Origin: Ottelia alismoides | Lineage: Eukaryota; Streptophyta; Magnoliopsida; Alismatales; Hydrocharitaceae | DNA: 64,000 bases | NCBI GenBank assembly: GCA_037367405.1 | Contig: JAZKJV010009325.1 | Location: 1 to 64,000 of the forward strand | Direction of reading: 5' to 3' | Part shown: in pieces, positions 9,222 through 20,436 of the stretch | Position numbering within the stretch: the stretch's first letter is position 1 | Layout of the letters: each line of letters starts with the position of its first letter | Made by a program: the position numbers and the translations under genes | The notes under the pieces: model-generated | Told to the model about the DNA's origin: nothing | The model's input: the letters and a program-made list of their open reading frames with translations, nothing else | Database searches by the model: none

Positions 9222-10157
9222 TCTTAGTTCTTCGTGAAGGGCATCTTGTGTGCTTAGTCGTCGTGGCATTAACTTAGTCTAGTCTACGTGCTGCAATTAT
9301 TTATGATGCCAACTAATTTTTGTCTTCTCTTGACGGTGCCATTAAGTGAAGAGTCCCTAATCGGCAAGAAATTGACTTTTGTTGCAATTATTTGAAACTT
9401 TTGAAGTTTCTACAAGATGATTTAGTGTGGAAAGTATCTTTCCAATAATCCCATGTTGATATCTTACAGTGTATCGCACAGGTTCCAATTTAATTATTTT
9501 TCTCGTGAAAGTACTATACACCTTTATTCTCTAATCATGAATTTGTTATATAAGATTTCCCTGACCTTGAACACATTCTTGGGTAGATAAAAAACAGGTC
9601 TCAGCTATGCATATTTCCAATTAGAAGCCCTTATTTTTCTAAAGTAATAAAGAAGGGTCTTAACTTTCAACTTTAACATATATTGGTAGGTTACATAGGA
9701 CTGCATGGGATGGAAAAAAAAGATCAGTCCACCTTTGTTATATTTAAAATATGAGGCTTCAAATTAGGAATTAATGTATAATTGGGGAAATTTTTTATCA
9801 TTTACCCATTTTTTTAGCGTGGACAAATCAAAACTACAACAACCATCAAAAAGTAGAGAAACAAGATAAAGGGGAATTCAAAATAATTTTCAAACAAGAA
9901 CAATTATATATAAAAAAGGATCGGGACTGAATTTTCGAGGTACGCAACCTTGACTTATCTTGTGAGAACAAGAGAGAGGATCATGGATTTGGAGTGGGAA
10001 GAGACTTCCGACGGGCGAGTTTCGGATCGAGTTGATGTGATCCATTCCCCTCCTTAAGGAGGTATTTATAGTGCATATGTCCTAGTATCATCCGTCTCCT
10101 TTCTTATGCCCCAATAAGTCATCATGATCTTCGAGATATCCTATCCTCACGCAACCG
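9222..10157. other. Intergenic stretch with one minus-strand TATA-like site
   Basis: No recognisable coding domain. Around 10063-10070 the minus strand reads TATAAATA, followed downstream (decreasing coordinates) by a less AT-rich, leader-like segment to about 9930. This could be an orphan promoter of a host or transposon transcript, but no product could be read from it. Confidence 0.25.
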
Positions 10158-10446
10158 CACTACAACAAAATTGAGCTATAGTGATGTTTTTTTCAAAATC
10201 CGTCACTAAATTAGTCGTTGTTAAATATATAACGACAGTATTATTCGTTGCGAAACGATTTTTCGTACTCGAAGTTAGCGACAATTATCATATCTGTCGT
10301 TATATCATTAGCAACAGTCCACATAACGACGCTTATCCGTTGCTATTTTTCAAAATAACAACTAATCGTCGTTATATATTTAACAATGGCTAATTTAGTG
10401 ACGGATTTTGAAAAATTCATCACTATAGCTCAATTTTGTTGTAGTG
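10158..10446. mobile_element. Complete foldback MITE with CACTA-like ends
   Basis: A 289-bp element beginning CACTACAACAAAATTGAGC and ending with its exact complement; the perfect terminal repeat runs 29 bases. Most of the interior is also self-complementary (the TTAGTCGTTGTTAAATATAT block pairs with a matching block near 10375-10400), so a transcript would fold into one long hairpin. Identical 4-base flanks ACCG lie on both sides (10154-10157, 10447-10450); CACTA elements usually give 3-bp duplications, so one base may be chance. The CACTA.. end suggests mobilisation by an En/Spm-type transposase. Two decayed relatives lie at 770-955 and 9065-9212. Confidence 0.85.
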
Positions 10447-10450
10447 ACCG

Positions 10451-10786
10451 GCTCTGGTTCTGGACCATTCGGTCATTCCGCGAGATCCATTTTAACATAT
10501 CTCATTTTATCGAAGTGGTCAAAACTTCTACACTCCCACTACTTACACATGATATAGGGATTTCCGCAGTGAGGTTCATTGTTCTACAAAACCTTTTCCT
10601 TAACTCATGCATTCCCATGTCCCATCAATCCAATATGATTGATGTATATACGTGTTATTATTATTCCCTCGGTTAGAGAATCATCTAACGTATTACTTGT
10701 ACGTATATAGTTTACCATAATTTCTTATTTTGCCACTATATCTTTTATATAGTGATATTAGATTTCAATGTGCTTTATTTTCAAAT
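10451..10786 (-). pseudogene. Old minus-strand copia element, RNase H C-terminus (left part)
   Basis: Reading the minus strand from 10786 down gives, with stops, KAH.NLISLYKRYSGKIRN followed by a GKLYTYK-type block, which matches the end of copia RNase H (the 'KHIE---H-IR' and 'T-----AD--TK' blocks). It joins in register with 16288-18670 if the younger copia at 10787-16287 is ignored. A possible polypurine tract (AGTGGGAGTG on the minus strand, about 10538) marks its 3' end. It is clearly dead. Confidence 0.6.
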
Positions 10787-11015
10787 TGTTGAGTTGTACT
10801 GCCTAAATAGGTAAACGGATCTTTGGATGAGGGACTGTTTACCCATAGTCTTATATATCCCTCCTATTAGTTTCTCAACCTAGTGAAGAGAGAATCCTAA
10901 TCCCTTGAGAAGGTGATTAGGGCTCATGTGCGCCCCCGTGATTTTTCCCTCATCGTAGGGTTTTCCACGTAAATCCTGGTGTTAATCTTCATGTTCTTGA
11001 CCTTCGATTTCAACA
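10787..11015 (+). repeat. 5' LTR of the copia at 10787-16287
   Basis: 229 bp, TGTTGAG...TCAACA. It contains a TATA-like TTATATAT at about 10850 and lacks a 9-base segment present in the 3' LTR. Confidence 0.95.
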
Positions 11016-11028
11016 TGGTATCAGAGCC
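11016..11028 (+). other. Primer-binding site (initiator tRNA-Met type)
   Basis: TGGTATCAGAGCC directly follows the 5' LTR. It is complementary to the 3' end of plant initiator tRNA-Met, the usual primer for copia reverse transcription. Confidence 0.92.
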
Positions 11029-11777
11029 TAATTGAGGCTTGGTTCTTTGTTGTCTCTTGGATCGACTCCCTGTGCAAGGTTATCGCGTGCGCCACCGCTC
11101 GCGTGGAAAGTCCTTCTCCCGCGAATCGTCTCCTGCATGCTCAGGCACTCGCGCGCCCATGTTCTTGCGCATCTCCAGGTTGCACCAGCCTCTCGCGCAT
11201 CTCCAGGTTGCACCAGCCTCTCGTGCGCTACGTTGCACCAGCCTCTCGCGCGCTAGGTTGCACCAGCCTCTTGCACGCCCTGTTCTTGCGCTCCTACCCT
11301 AGCACGCCTCCCGCGTGCATCTGGGACGCAACCTCCAGTCCCTTAGCGTAGCCTCCAGTCCCTGCACGTAACGGGACACCTGTAAGCCTCCAGCCTATTC
11401 TCGAGCCCTCGCGTGTCCCTACCCTAGCGCGCCTCTGCCCTTGCACGCCCCTGCCCTAGAGCACCTCCCACGTGCATCTGGGGTGCTTGTGGGTGTGGAA
11501 CCTCCTGCCCGACTCTGCCTATAGATGTGGAACCCCTGACGTGTGACGCCCCTTGTTGATGGTTCCCTTGGCTCAATCTGTGCGCACCTGTACGTAATTC
11601 CAGCCCTTAGGTGGAGGGCAAGATCCAAGCCTTGCTGTGACACAAGCCCTTGGTTGAATCATTTGCAAGCTGCCTTGTGGTATCCTCTGTCTCTTTGTCT
11701 TGCTCCTCATGTAGTCTGGAAGGGTTGTGTGTTCTTCTGCATCTCTGTCTCTTTCTTTGTTTCACTGAAGTTGATTA
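11029..11777 (+). other. GC-rich repetitive leader of the copia element
   Basis: An untranslated leader between primer site and gag. The phrase GTTGCACCAGCCTCTCGCGC recurs three to four times at 11178-11275, and similar CTCGCG/CCCTAGC phrases recur to 11475. Open frames here are short and overlap on all strands, so no protein is proposed. Confidence 0.55.
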
Positions 11778-11810
11778 TTGCCATCTCAAGAAGTTTGTTC
11801 TGAGTTTGTC

Positions 11811-12245
11811 ATGGCTTCAGAAGATACCGCTGATACGATAACTATTAAGATGGATAATGTCCCGACTAATGTCACCCCGGTGAAGTTGACAAAAAACAAC
11901 TATCTAATGTGGTCTGCGGCAATGGAGGTTGCCCTAGCTTCACGTGGTAGGAGAGGATATATTGACGGTCGAAAGAAAATCCTTACGGTCACTGATAAGT
12001 TATATGACCAATGGTACATTGAAGATAGCCAATGCCGAAATTGGATTATCAATGATGTATCCTCTGATATTCAACCTTCGATTCTTCGGAAGAAGTCGGA
12101 TAGAGACCAATGGCTCACCCTTGAGAGCATGTATGATCAAAAGAAGCAAAACATCCGTATGTATCAATTGAGCAGGGATGTTTATACTATGAGGCAAGGA
12201 GAGCTAATTATTGCTGGATATTATGCTTCATTAAAGACCAAGTGA
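11811..12245 (+). pseudogene. Copia Gag N-terminal region
   Basis: The first ATG with a sensible N-terminus is at 11811 (MASEDTADTITIK). The frame contains LTKNNYLMWSAAMEVALASR, then Y-DG and a W---D block, the standard UBN2/retrotran_gag_3 architecture of plant copia Gag, and stops at 12243. Gag sequence continues after the stop in other frames to about 12640. There a zinc-knuckle remnant CGHYKKIGHGIDYC (about 12543-12585) has Tyr where the second Cys of CX2CX4HX4C belongs. Confidence 0.85.
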
Positions 12246-12779
12246 GAGGAGATTGATTACTACTGATACGATACCTGGACTAGCCATGTTTATCAGAAAA
12301 AATACTGCGACGAGATTTGGAAGCAGAGAATTTTCATCTTCTTGGGAGGACTGAATGCTGAGTTTGAGGCAAGTAGAAGTCAACTTCTGACAGGTGGGAT
12401 TGGTCTGATATTGAGGAGATCTATCATGCAATTGAGTCTGAGGAACAATGGCGTATGATTATGAAAGATGATCAAGGATCCCATTTTGAAAGATCTGCGT
12501 TGTTAACAAAAGGGGACAAGAGTGGGTAGTGGAAGGATAAGAAATGCGGTCACTACAAGAAAATAGGCCATGGGATTGATTATTGCTGGGAACTTCATCC
12601 TAAAAAAATAAACAAAGGAAAAAGACCAACTACAATGGCTGCTAAAGGAAAGAGGCTGACAACTGATCAAATCAAGGACTTACAAGCATATGTCCAGAAG
12701 AAATCGGTCTCTGATAACAGCAAGAGTGATGATGATACCATCAATGCTGCCATGGCTGTTGCAACCTATAAATGTAAAA

Positions 12780-13690
12780 AAATTTCCATGATGAATGGAT
12801 TATTGATAGTGGGGCATCTGACCATATGACATGAAATTCTAAGATGTTTCACGAATATAATCTTACTTCGGGAAGGGACCGAGTTAGCTTAGCCGATGGA
12901 TCCTCTGTCACTGTGGCTGGCAAAGTAAGTATATCTATCATTGATAAATTCATCCTAAAGGATGCACTTCATGTTCCCGACTTTCCAATCAGTTTATTAT
13001 CCGGTAATCGCATTGCTAAGGACCTTCACTGTTGTCTAATCTTTGATGCGAATACTTGTGTTCTGTAGATTTTGGGGACGGAGAAGCAGATTGGGATTGG
13101 TTTGCTGGTTGATGGGCTTTATCGTCTTCCAGCTTGGATCGTGTCAGCATGGATTGCAGCTGCTACTGGTAATAGACATGAAGATATGGGTGAACTGAAG
13201 AAATGGCATGATCGTTTGGGTCATCCTGGTTATTCTACTCTTTTTGTTTTGTTTCCTAGCTTATGCAGTAAAGTGGACCATAAATTTTTCTCTTGCGATG
13301 TGTGTCAATTATCAAAACACACTAGAACTATTTATCCTATTTCAAATAGTAGAAGTATTGCTCCTTTTCAATTGATTCACTCAGATGTCTGGGGACCCTC
13401 AAGTGTGATGAGTCTAGGAGGTCACAAATATTTCCTCACATTCACTGATGATTTCTCTAGTTATACCTATGTGTACTTGATGAAAAATCGATGTGAAGTT
13501 CCTACAATTATCCGAGACTTTGTCCTCATGGTTGAAAATTAGTATGATGCCAGAGTGAAAAACTTACGAACAGATAATGCTAAGGAGTATTTAGAAATGT
13601 CTCTTCAGATCTTTCTAAGAGAAAAAGGGATTGTTCATGGTACTTCTTGCAGCTATACTCCTCAGCAAAACGGAGTTAGCTGAGCAGAAA
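12780..13690 (+). pseudogene. Copia protease and integrase region, broken
   Basis: At about 12791 the frame reads WIIDSGASDHM, an intact aspartic-protease motif (DSGA), followed by a stop. Then come VPDFPISLLS, the GAG-pre-integrase block WHDRLGHPG with CDVCQLSKH (HHCC zinc site), DVWGP (first catalytic Asp), RTDNAKEY (second Asp) and a frameshifted NGVS..EQKNRSLLEV carrying the expected Glu. Stops lie at about 12827, 13066 and 13540, and there is a frameshift at about 13680. The residues of a DDE integrase are thus present but not in one frame. Confidence 0.9.
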
Positions 13691-14459
13691 AATAGATCCC
13701 TTTTGGAAGTTACCCGTGCCCTTTTGTTTCGACATAACGTCTCTAAGCATTTTGGGGGGATGCCGTTCTTACAGCTACTTATCTTCTTAACAAACGACCT
13801 TCTATGGCTATTAAAAATAAGGTTCCTTTCTCAGTTCTACATCCTGATAAATTTCCCTTCACTCTTGCTCCTCGTGTGTTTGGTTGCATTTATTTTGTTC
13901 ACAATTTTGGTCCTGACAGAAGAAAGTTGGATCCACGGGCAATCAAATACATTTTTCTTGGCTATTCTTGTACATAGAAAGGGTACAGATGTTATGATCC
14001 ATTACCACGGAAATTATATGCAAGTAAAGATGTCACATTTCATGAATGCCAGTCATACTATGGGAAGTCTCCTTTTCAGGGGGAGTAAACATATCATAGT
14101 GACAATACTTGTTTTTTGGATGAGCTTCTGAACTCTTATGATGACCATAAAGATCAACATACTGATGCAAACAACTGTGATGGTGACAAGACGCTGGAGG
14201 AAACAACCGATAGAGAAGAGCTATTAGATGAGAGTAGAAATTGTATGGATAATTTGATACCAAACCAATATCCCAATCGCCCCCTGGATGATCCAAGTTC
14301 TGACACCTCTGTAAGTAGTTCCTCTTCTCCTGATATTCAAGTTGTTGAAACTGATGTTATGATCCATGACTTAGATGAAGTTGATGGAAATTTAAATGAT
14401 GATCATCCTATTGCGATGCGTAACCCGTCATCCTATCGAGGATTTTGTATCCTACTCTA

Positions 14460-16049
14460 AGGTGAGTTCGAATTATAAAAGCTTTCTTACTCTTCTTGAC
14501 TCTCATGATCTTCCAAGGAATGTGGCTGAAGCGAAAGGTGATCTAAGGTGGGCGTGTGCAATGGACGAAGAAATGGCAGCTCTGCAAAAGAACGAAACTT
14601 GAGATGTGGTGGACATTCCAAAGGATGCTCATCTGGTTGGTTCCAAGTGGGTCTTCCCCATTAAGTATAATTCTGCTGGAAAAGTGGATAGATTCAAAGC
14701 AAGGTTAGTTGCACGATGGTATAGCCAAAAGTACGGGATAGATTATCTCAAAACATTTGCTCTTGTGGCCAAAATGAATACAGTCCGTATTATTATCTGC
14801 CTGGCAGTTCAGTTCTCCTGGAAGATGTATCAGTTAGATGTCAAGAATGCGTTCTTAAACAGGAATCTCAAAGAAGAAGTTTACATGAAGATGCCTCCTG
14901 GATATGGCGAGCTGACCAAGTGTTGCAAATTGAAGAAAGCATTGTATAGCCTCAAGCAGTCACCTAGAGCTTGGTTTGAGCGCTCAGGATTGTAATGGTC
15001 ACTAATGGCTATCACCAAGCTAATGGCGATCATACCCCTCTTCATCAAAGGGGGGTGACAGAATATCCGTTCTTTTGGTATATGTTGATGATATGATTCT
15101 GACTGGTAATGACGATGCAGAAATACTCAGCATAAAACGCGTTCTTGCTACAGAATTTGAACTAAAGGACCTAGGCAAGTTGAGGTATTTCCTGGGTATT
15201 GATATGGCAAATTCCCCTGGAGGTTTATGTTTAAACCAACGAAACTATGCGATGAATTTACTTCATCACTCTGGTCTGAACGGGTGCAGGCCGGTCTCTA
15301 CCCCTATAGATGCTAATCATAAACACGACAAAACATATGGTGAACTTCTCTCTGAAGCAAAAAAGGGACGGTATCAAAAACTCGTTGGAAAATTAATTTA
15401 CCTCACTCTTACAAGACCTGACATTACCTATGCTGTAAATGTGGTCAGTCAGTTCATGCGTGCACCCACCACTGTTCATATGAATGCTGTCATCAGAATT
15501 TTATGCTACATTAAGAATTCCCCAGGTAAAGGTCTTCTGTTCCGAAAACATGATAATGTGAGTGTTGAAGGTTATACCGATGCAGATTGGGCTGGATCTG
15601 TTGATGACAGGCGATCGACATCAGGGTACGTTGTTTATCTATGTGGTAACCTTGTCATATGGCGAAGCAAGAAACATAATGTTGTCTCTAGATCTAGTGC
15701 AGAAGATGAATACCTGGCACTTGCAAATGGGGATACTGAGGTCATATGATCGAAACTTCTGTTAGCAGAGTTGGGAGTTGAACCTATCATGCCACTGAAG
15801 ATGTTCTGTAATAATAAAATTGCAATAAACTTGGCAAATAATCCTGTTAGGCATGACCGAACGAAGCATGTGGAGATTGAAAAACACTTCATCCGTGAGA
15901 AGATTGACAATGGTCAGTTGTATCTTCCCTACTTGAAATCTGGTGACCAGATTGCTGATCTCTTCACAAAGGGGCTACATGCGGTGATTTTTGATCAAAA
16001 TGTAGGCAAGTTGGGCATGGTCGATATGTATGACCAACTTGAGGGGGAG
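14460..16049 (+). pseudogene. Copia reverse transcriptase and RNase H region, broken
   Basis: Blocks in order: LVGSKWVFPIKYNSAGKVDR and FKARLVAR at 14630-14720, [12 protein letters not shown] at about 14830, LKKALYSLKQSPRAWF at 14930-14985, a disrupted joint at 15000-15070, YVDDMILTGND (catalytic YVDD) at about 15078, then RNase H blocks YTDADWAGSVDDRRSTSGY (about 15574) and SRSSAEDEYLALA (about 15690), ending near 16050 with GMVDMYDQLEGEC. The longest uninterrupted part is 15075-15749. Stops at 14600, 14993 and 15748 separate the parts. Confidence 0.9.
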
Positions 16050-16287
16050 TGTTGAGTTATACTGCCTAAATGGGTAAACGGATCTTTGGATGAGGGACCG
16101 TTTACCCATCGTCTTATATAATGTACTCATCCCTCCTATTGGTTTCTCAACCTAGTGAAGAGAGAATCCTAATCCCTTGAGAAGGTGATTAGGGTTCATG
16201 TGCGCCCCCGTGGTTTTTCTCTCATCGTAGGGTTTTCCACGTAAATCCTGGTGTTGATCTTCCTGTTCTTGACCTTCGATTTCAACA
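16050..16287 (+). repeat. 3' LTR of the copia at 10787-16287
   Basis: 238 bp, TGTTGAG...TCAACA, preceded by the polypurine tract. TATATAATG at about 16115 is the likely LTR TATA element; the 9 extra bases relative to the 5' LTR lie just after it. Confidence 0.95.
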
Positions 16288-18671
16288 CAAACTATTAATA
16301 GATCAAGCTTGTTGCAGTTTCATTATCATAATACATTTCAATTAATCCTTTGACCAATTCAATACTTAAAATTTCAAGGAATCATTTGATCCAAAACACA
16401 TGAGTGGTGGTTATGTAATTTGCAATATATTCTGCCTCCTGCGTAAGTCTAGATATATATCCTTATTTCTTGTTACCACGGGAAACATCTTTTCCATCAA
16501 ATATGAAAAGATAACCGGATATAGATTTCTTATCATCCACATCCACTCCGAAATATGCATCGGAGTATCCTACTACCTCAAGTTATTCAGCTTGATACAT
16601 CAGTTTCAAATGTACAGTTCCTTTCATATATTAGAAAATCCTCTTTCACAACCTCCAATCGTATTAGTTCGGGATTAATTTGATATCTACTAACTAGGCT
16701 AACTAGATAAGCTAAGTAAGGTTGAGTGTATATCATTGCCTACATAAACTTCCCACTGCTTGTTCAAACAAAACATTTAAAGATTTCTACCCCTTTTCTG
16801 GACATTGACTCTTACTAAATCTCTTTCCAATCACAAGTGGTGTAGGAGTCAAAGTGTTTTGTGGTCCAAATCTCTTCAATATAATATGCAAATATTTTAT
16901 TGACGAAGAGTCATTCCCTTGAGTTTTATCTCTTCTAATTTGAATTCCTAGAACATAAGATGCTTCACCCATGTCATTGATCTCAAATTCATTACTCAGT
17001 TTCTCTTTAATATCATTGAGCATTCCTATGTCATTACCTGTGAGTAGAATGTCATATGCATACAATGACATGATAGTAAACTTTCTCCCCTCTTAATTAT
17101 TTATAGACAATTATCCAACTTATTTGAAACAAATCCAATTTTTTTCTTATAAACAATTTTCTCAGGTTTTCGCACATATATCTCCTCTCTAAATCTCATT
17201 AAGGAAGGTTCTCTTAACATCCAATTGGAATAATTATAAATTCATGTTTATGAATATAGTACAATCATGTGTATCGATACAAACGTAGGAATCGAAAGTA
17301 GGTTCCCTGAAAGTCTAGGTTCCCCGAAAGTCTATTCTAGTCTATTGGGTATAACTCGGCACTTAATCTTTTGAATTTATCAACAACATTATCAACTCGG
17401 TACTTTTTCTTGAATACCAACTTACATCCCATGGATTTCCTAACTTTTTGACAAATCACATAGCTCCAATACATTATTTCGCTCAATTAAGTCCAATTTA
17501 TCACTCATAAAGGTTGTCCGTGATTCCAACTCATTCGAAGTCATTGCTTTGTCAAAGGATATAGAATATGTGCAATCCACTACATATCATCTACGGTGTA
17601 ATACAAAACCTCACATCCATAAAAATGGCAATCTTCATCCATGCGAGATGGGTCGTGGGTTTCTTATTGACGATTATACTCCTGAGTTGTGTGGGTTCAC
17701 ACATATCCTCTAAATCATAGATATGGATAATTAATATTATTCATTAATCCATGTGTCATCTCTAAGTCATCTTTATTATCCTGTAGGACGACTAGAGGAT
17801 CTAGTTCCTATACTTCATGCTCAATCTCTTGATAATTTTCAGAGAAGGTTGCCTCACGATTTTTAATTAGAACTTTAGAATAATTGGGGAATGTATTTAG
17901 AATATTCAATATATCTAATAAAATGAACCTTGATGTCTTGAAGTATAGTTTATCTCAAAGTTGACTCGGTATCAAGACATATAGAATACATCCCCATTTC
18001 TGGAAATCACCCAACTCGAGTTTCTTGCTATTTCAAATTCCATATGATTTTGATTCTATGAAGTCGGTGGGACATACATAATACTACATTCATAAATATT
18101 ATATTCTTTCTTTCAGCTACATATTTTATTGTGGTATATAAGGTATCATAATCTACCAAAAATGCTTGGTTGAATACAGTACCCCTCAAATTCTTTTGAG
18201 TTGTATTCTCCACATTTACAAGTCCTAAGTATCTTACTTACTTTTTCCAATTTCATCTCCACTTTCGCCTTCTATCTCTTGAATATTTCAAACGTTTTTG
18301 CCTTTTTTCCTAAGAGATAGGCATAAGAGAACTTCGACTAGGCATTAATGAATTTTATGAAGTATTCATTATTTGTATATGTATTGACACTTAATGATCC
18401 ACGTATGTCAGAGTGGATCAAGTCTAGTAATTCCTTTGACTTTGAGCTCCTGTCGAGAAGGCTTTATTTTGTCGGTTAGACAACATCACATGGAAATGTT
18501 CTTGCACCTGTAATCTTTAGGCAAAAGATCACCGTAAATTATTTGATCCATCTCAGGATTTCCTGGGTGATCCAATCTCATGGGCCACAAATTTATTATC
18601 AGATAAATAATATAGATTGTACTCAGAACCACATTCATTGATTCACTAGAAGTTATAACATGAATACATGA
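16288..18671 (-). pseudogene. Old minus-strand copia element, pol region (right part)
   Basis: On the minus strand (reading down from about 18620) the order is GAG-pre-integrase MRLDHPGNPEMDQIIYGD, integrase start LLDLIHSDIRG with SVNTYTNNEYFIKFI (about 18430-18330), further integrase/linker with many stops, reverse transcriptase ILLTGNDIGMLNDIKEKLSN and EASYVLGIQIRRDK (17071-16890), then RNase H YSDAYFGVDVDDKKSISGYL (about 16560) and EAEYIANYI. The remaining RNase H end lies at 10451-10786, so the 5.5 kb copia inserted within this gene. Divergence and stops show it is much older than the insertion. Confidence 0.82.
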
Positions 18672-20436
18672 TACGTTACAAGAAAAGGTGGGATTGGCAT
18701 ATACATATTGGCTTGCCAAGTACATGCCAGGTGCACGCTAAGGCACTGGGCAAGCACATGTGCTCTCTCGGATCGTGTTCGTTGATCGCCTCAACTTAAG
18801 GTCGAGTGGATGAGCACATGTGATCGCCACGTGCTCGTCCGCTTTCTAGGCGTGCATACTTTGGTCATCCAAGGCCTCACATGTGGACAAGCGAGAGAGC
18901 ATGACTAGTGACCTGGAGAGCACATGTACTCGCTTGTACTATCTATCTATAAGAAATATACAGGTCCAACGGGGTTTTGATGCCCCTTCGAACATGTAAA
19001 ACCTGCTTAGAAACTACTGTAGGTATTTATTAGAATTAAAATTAGTAATATTTGTAAAATTTACTCTGAGTCAACAATATAGATATAACATGTATACCTA
19101 ATATAATGAAAAGATATCAGAGAATTAGAACTTGCTATTATGAATACGATGTTATACTATTTTTACATATTTAAAAACATCATCTATATGAAACAAACAT
19201 CAAAGTTCCTAACATGCTAAATTCTACAATTAAACATCTATAAGCTCATGAATCATTTCTTCTTGGATCTAAACACATTTGAAATCAAACTTGGTTTTGA
19301 TTTCATCTTCTCCTTTTCCTTCTCCTTGAACTTCGCGTACATGCATGCTCTTCTTCTGGTTCATTCTCTTCATTCTTATTATAAGATTCAATCTTTTCAT
19401 GACACTGCAATACGAACCTTTATGATCTATAAGTAAATAATATAGAGGAAAATTATGAAATTAATCAATTATTAGTCTATTACACATTAGAAGGAGAATT
19501 CTTACATGCAAGTCATGAATTCTTTCCGCATCTTGGTTACTTGCTCCACCATCATTGCCATCTAGGACTACATCTTTTATGATGGTTGTTGTGATGACTA
19601 TGAATGGGAATATAATGTCTAGCCATAAGAAGAATAAAAAAGACAACATTCCTCCACATAGTGTGGAGGGAGAACACCAAGCATCTGTTTCTAGTTTGCG
19701 GCAACATCCCTCTCCTCCAATACCTATACAAATTTTGATTGTAAAAAATGTAGATATAATTAGAATAAATAGTCGTATACATTAAGTTTAACTATACATG
19801 TTTTCAAACAGCTTTATCAAATGGGGGTTGATCAACCTCAGGAGTCCCACCCCATTTCTCTACACTTATAGTCGCATATATATCCTTAAATAAAAGTAGA
19901 AAATAATTATAAAGTATATTTATAAAATAGCTTATAAATTGAAAGAATTTTAAATACTCACCATTATTTCTCCTTCTTCAGGAGTGGGCCATTGAGACTC
20001 TACCTCCTTCCCACTCATGCGAGACCTGGACCACCACTCCTAAAAAGATGACTCTCTTTCCAACCTAATAGTCTGAAAAAGAAATTTAATTTATTGTGAA
20101 GAAGTTATATCTACCACAAGTTAGAGATACGATTGATTTTTCCAAAAATACCAGCTCAGCTCTAATATGATTGTAGCTTTTAAGCCACTAATCAATCTAA
20201 TTTTCTGCTTCTAGCGGTTTGTCCTTCCCGCCATCGACCTCCTTGCAAACTCAGCATCAGAAAGGAATGCATCACAAAACCAATCCATCTACAATAAATA
20301 TAAAATGAATATGAAATAATGAAAATTTATACATTTTTATATATAAGAAATTCATTACCTTTCCTCTATGCACCATGTGGATATATGTTCATCTCCTCAA
20401 AGTCCATATCCTTGTATCCCGTCTTTGCATGCGAGT
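18672..20436 (-). mobile_element. CACTA (En/Spm)-like transposon relic, part 1
   Basis: Near 18672 TTACAAGAAAAGG resembles the CACTACAAGAAAA terminus of CACTA elements. For the next 280 bases a motif of the form AGCACATGTG/C recurs (about 18752, 18812, 18922, with variants at 18826 and 18868), like the subterminal repeat arrays bound by CACTA transposase proteins. On the minus strand, exon-like pieces read WFCDAFLSDAEFARRSMAGR (about 20280-20220, after a TTGTAG acceptor) and WWSRSRMSGKEVESQWPTPE (about 20035-19975), similar in flavour to En/Spm-family (Transposase_24) proteins. No TNPD transposase was found. The element is split by the gypsy-type insertion at 20437. Assignment is tentative. 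Confidence 0.4.
20432..20436. repeat. Target-site duplication of the gypsy-type element, left copy
   Basis: CGAGT, identical to 33314-33318. Confidence 0.88.

Larger units (their letters stand above)
10787..16287 (+). mobile_element. Full-length but degenerate Ty1/copia retrotransposon
   Basis: A 5,501-bp element with LTRs 10787-11015 and 16050-16287, primer site at 11016, polypurine tract GAGGGGGAG at 16041-16049, and copia domain order Gag, protease, integrase, reverse transcriptase, RNase H on the plus strand. The flanking 5-mers are CAAAT (10782-10786) and CAAAC (16288-16292), a target duplication with one change. The LTRs differ by about ten substitutions and one 9-base indel by eye, so it is not very recent. 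Numerous stops and frameshifts disable the polyprotein. It sits inside the RNase H region of an older minus-strand copia. Confidence 0.95.

Noticed and set aside
11016..11028. tRNA gene fragment suggested by TGGTATCAGAGCC
   Set aside because: It is only the primer-binding complement of the tRNA 3' end, as at 434, 36365, 38162 and 49285; no cloverleaf surrounds it.
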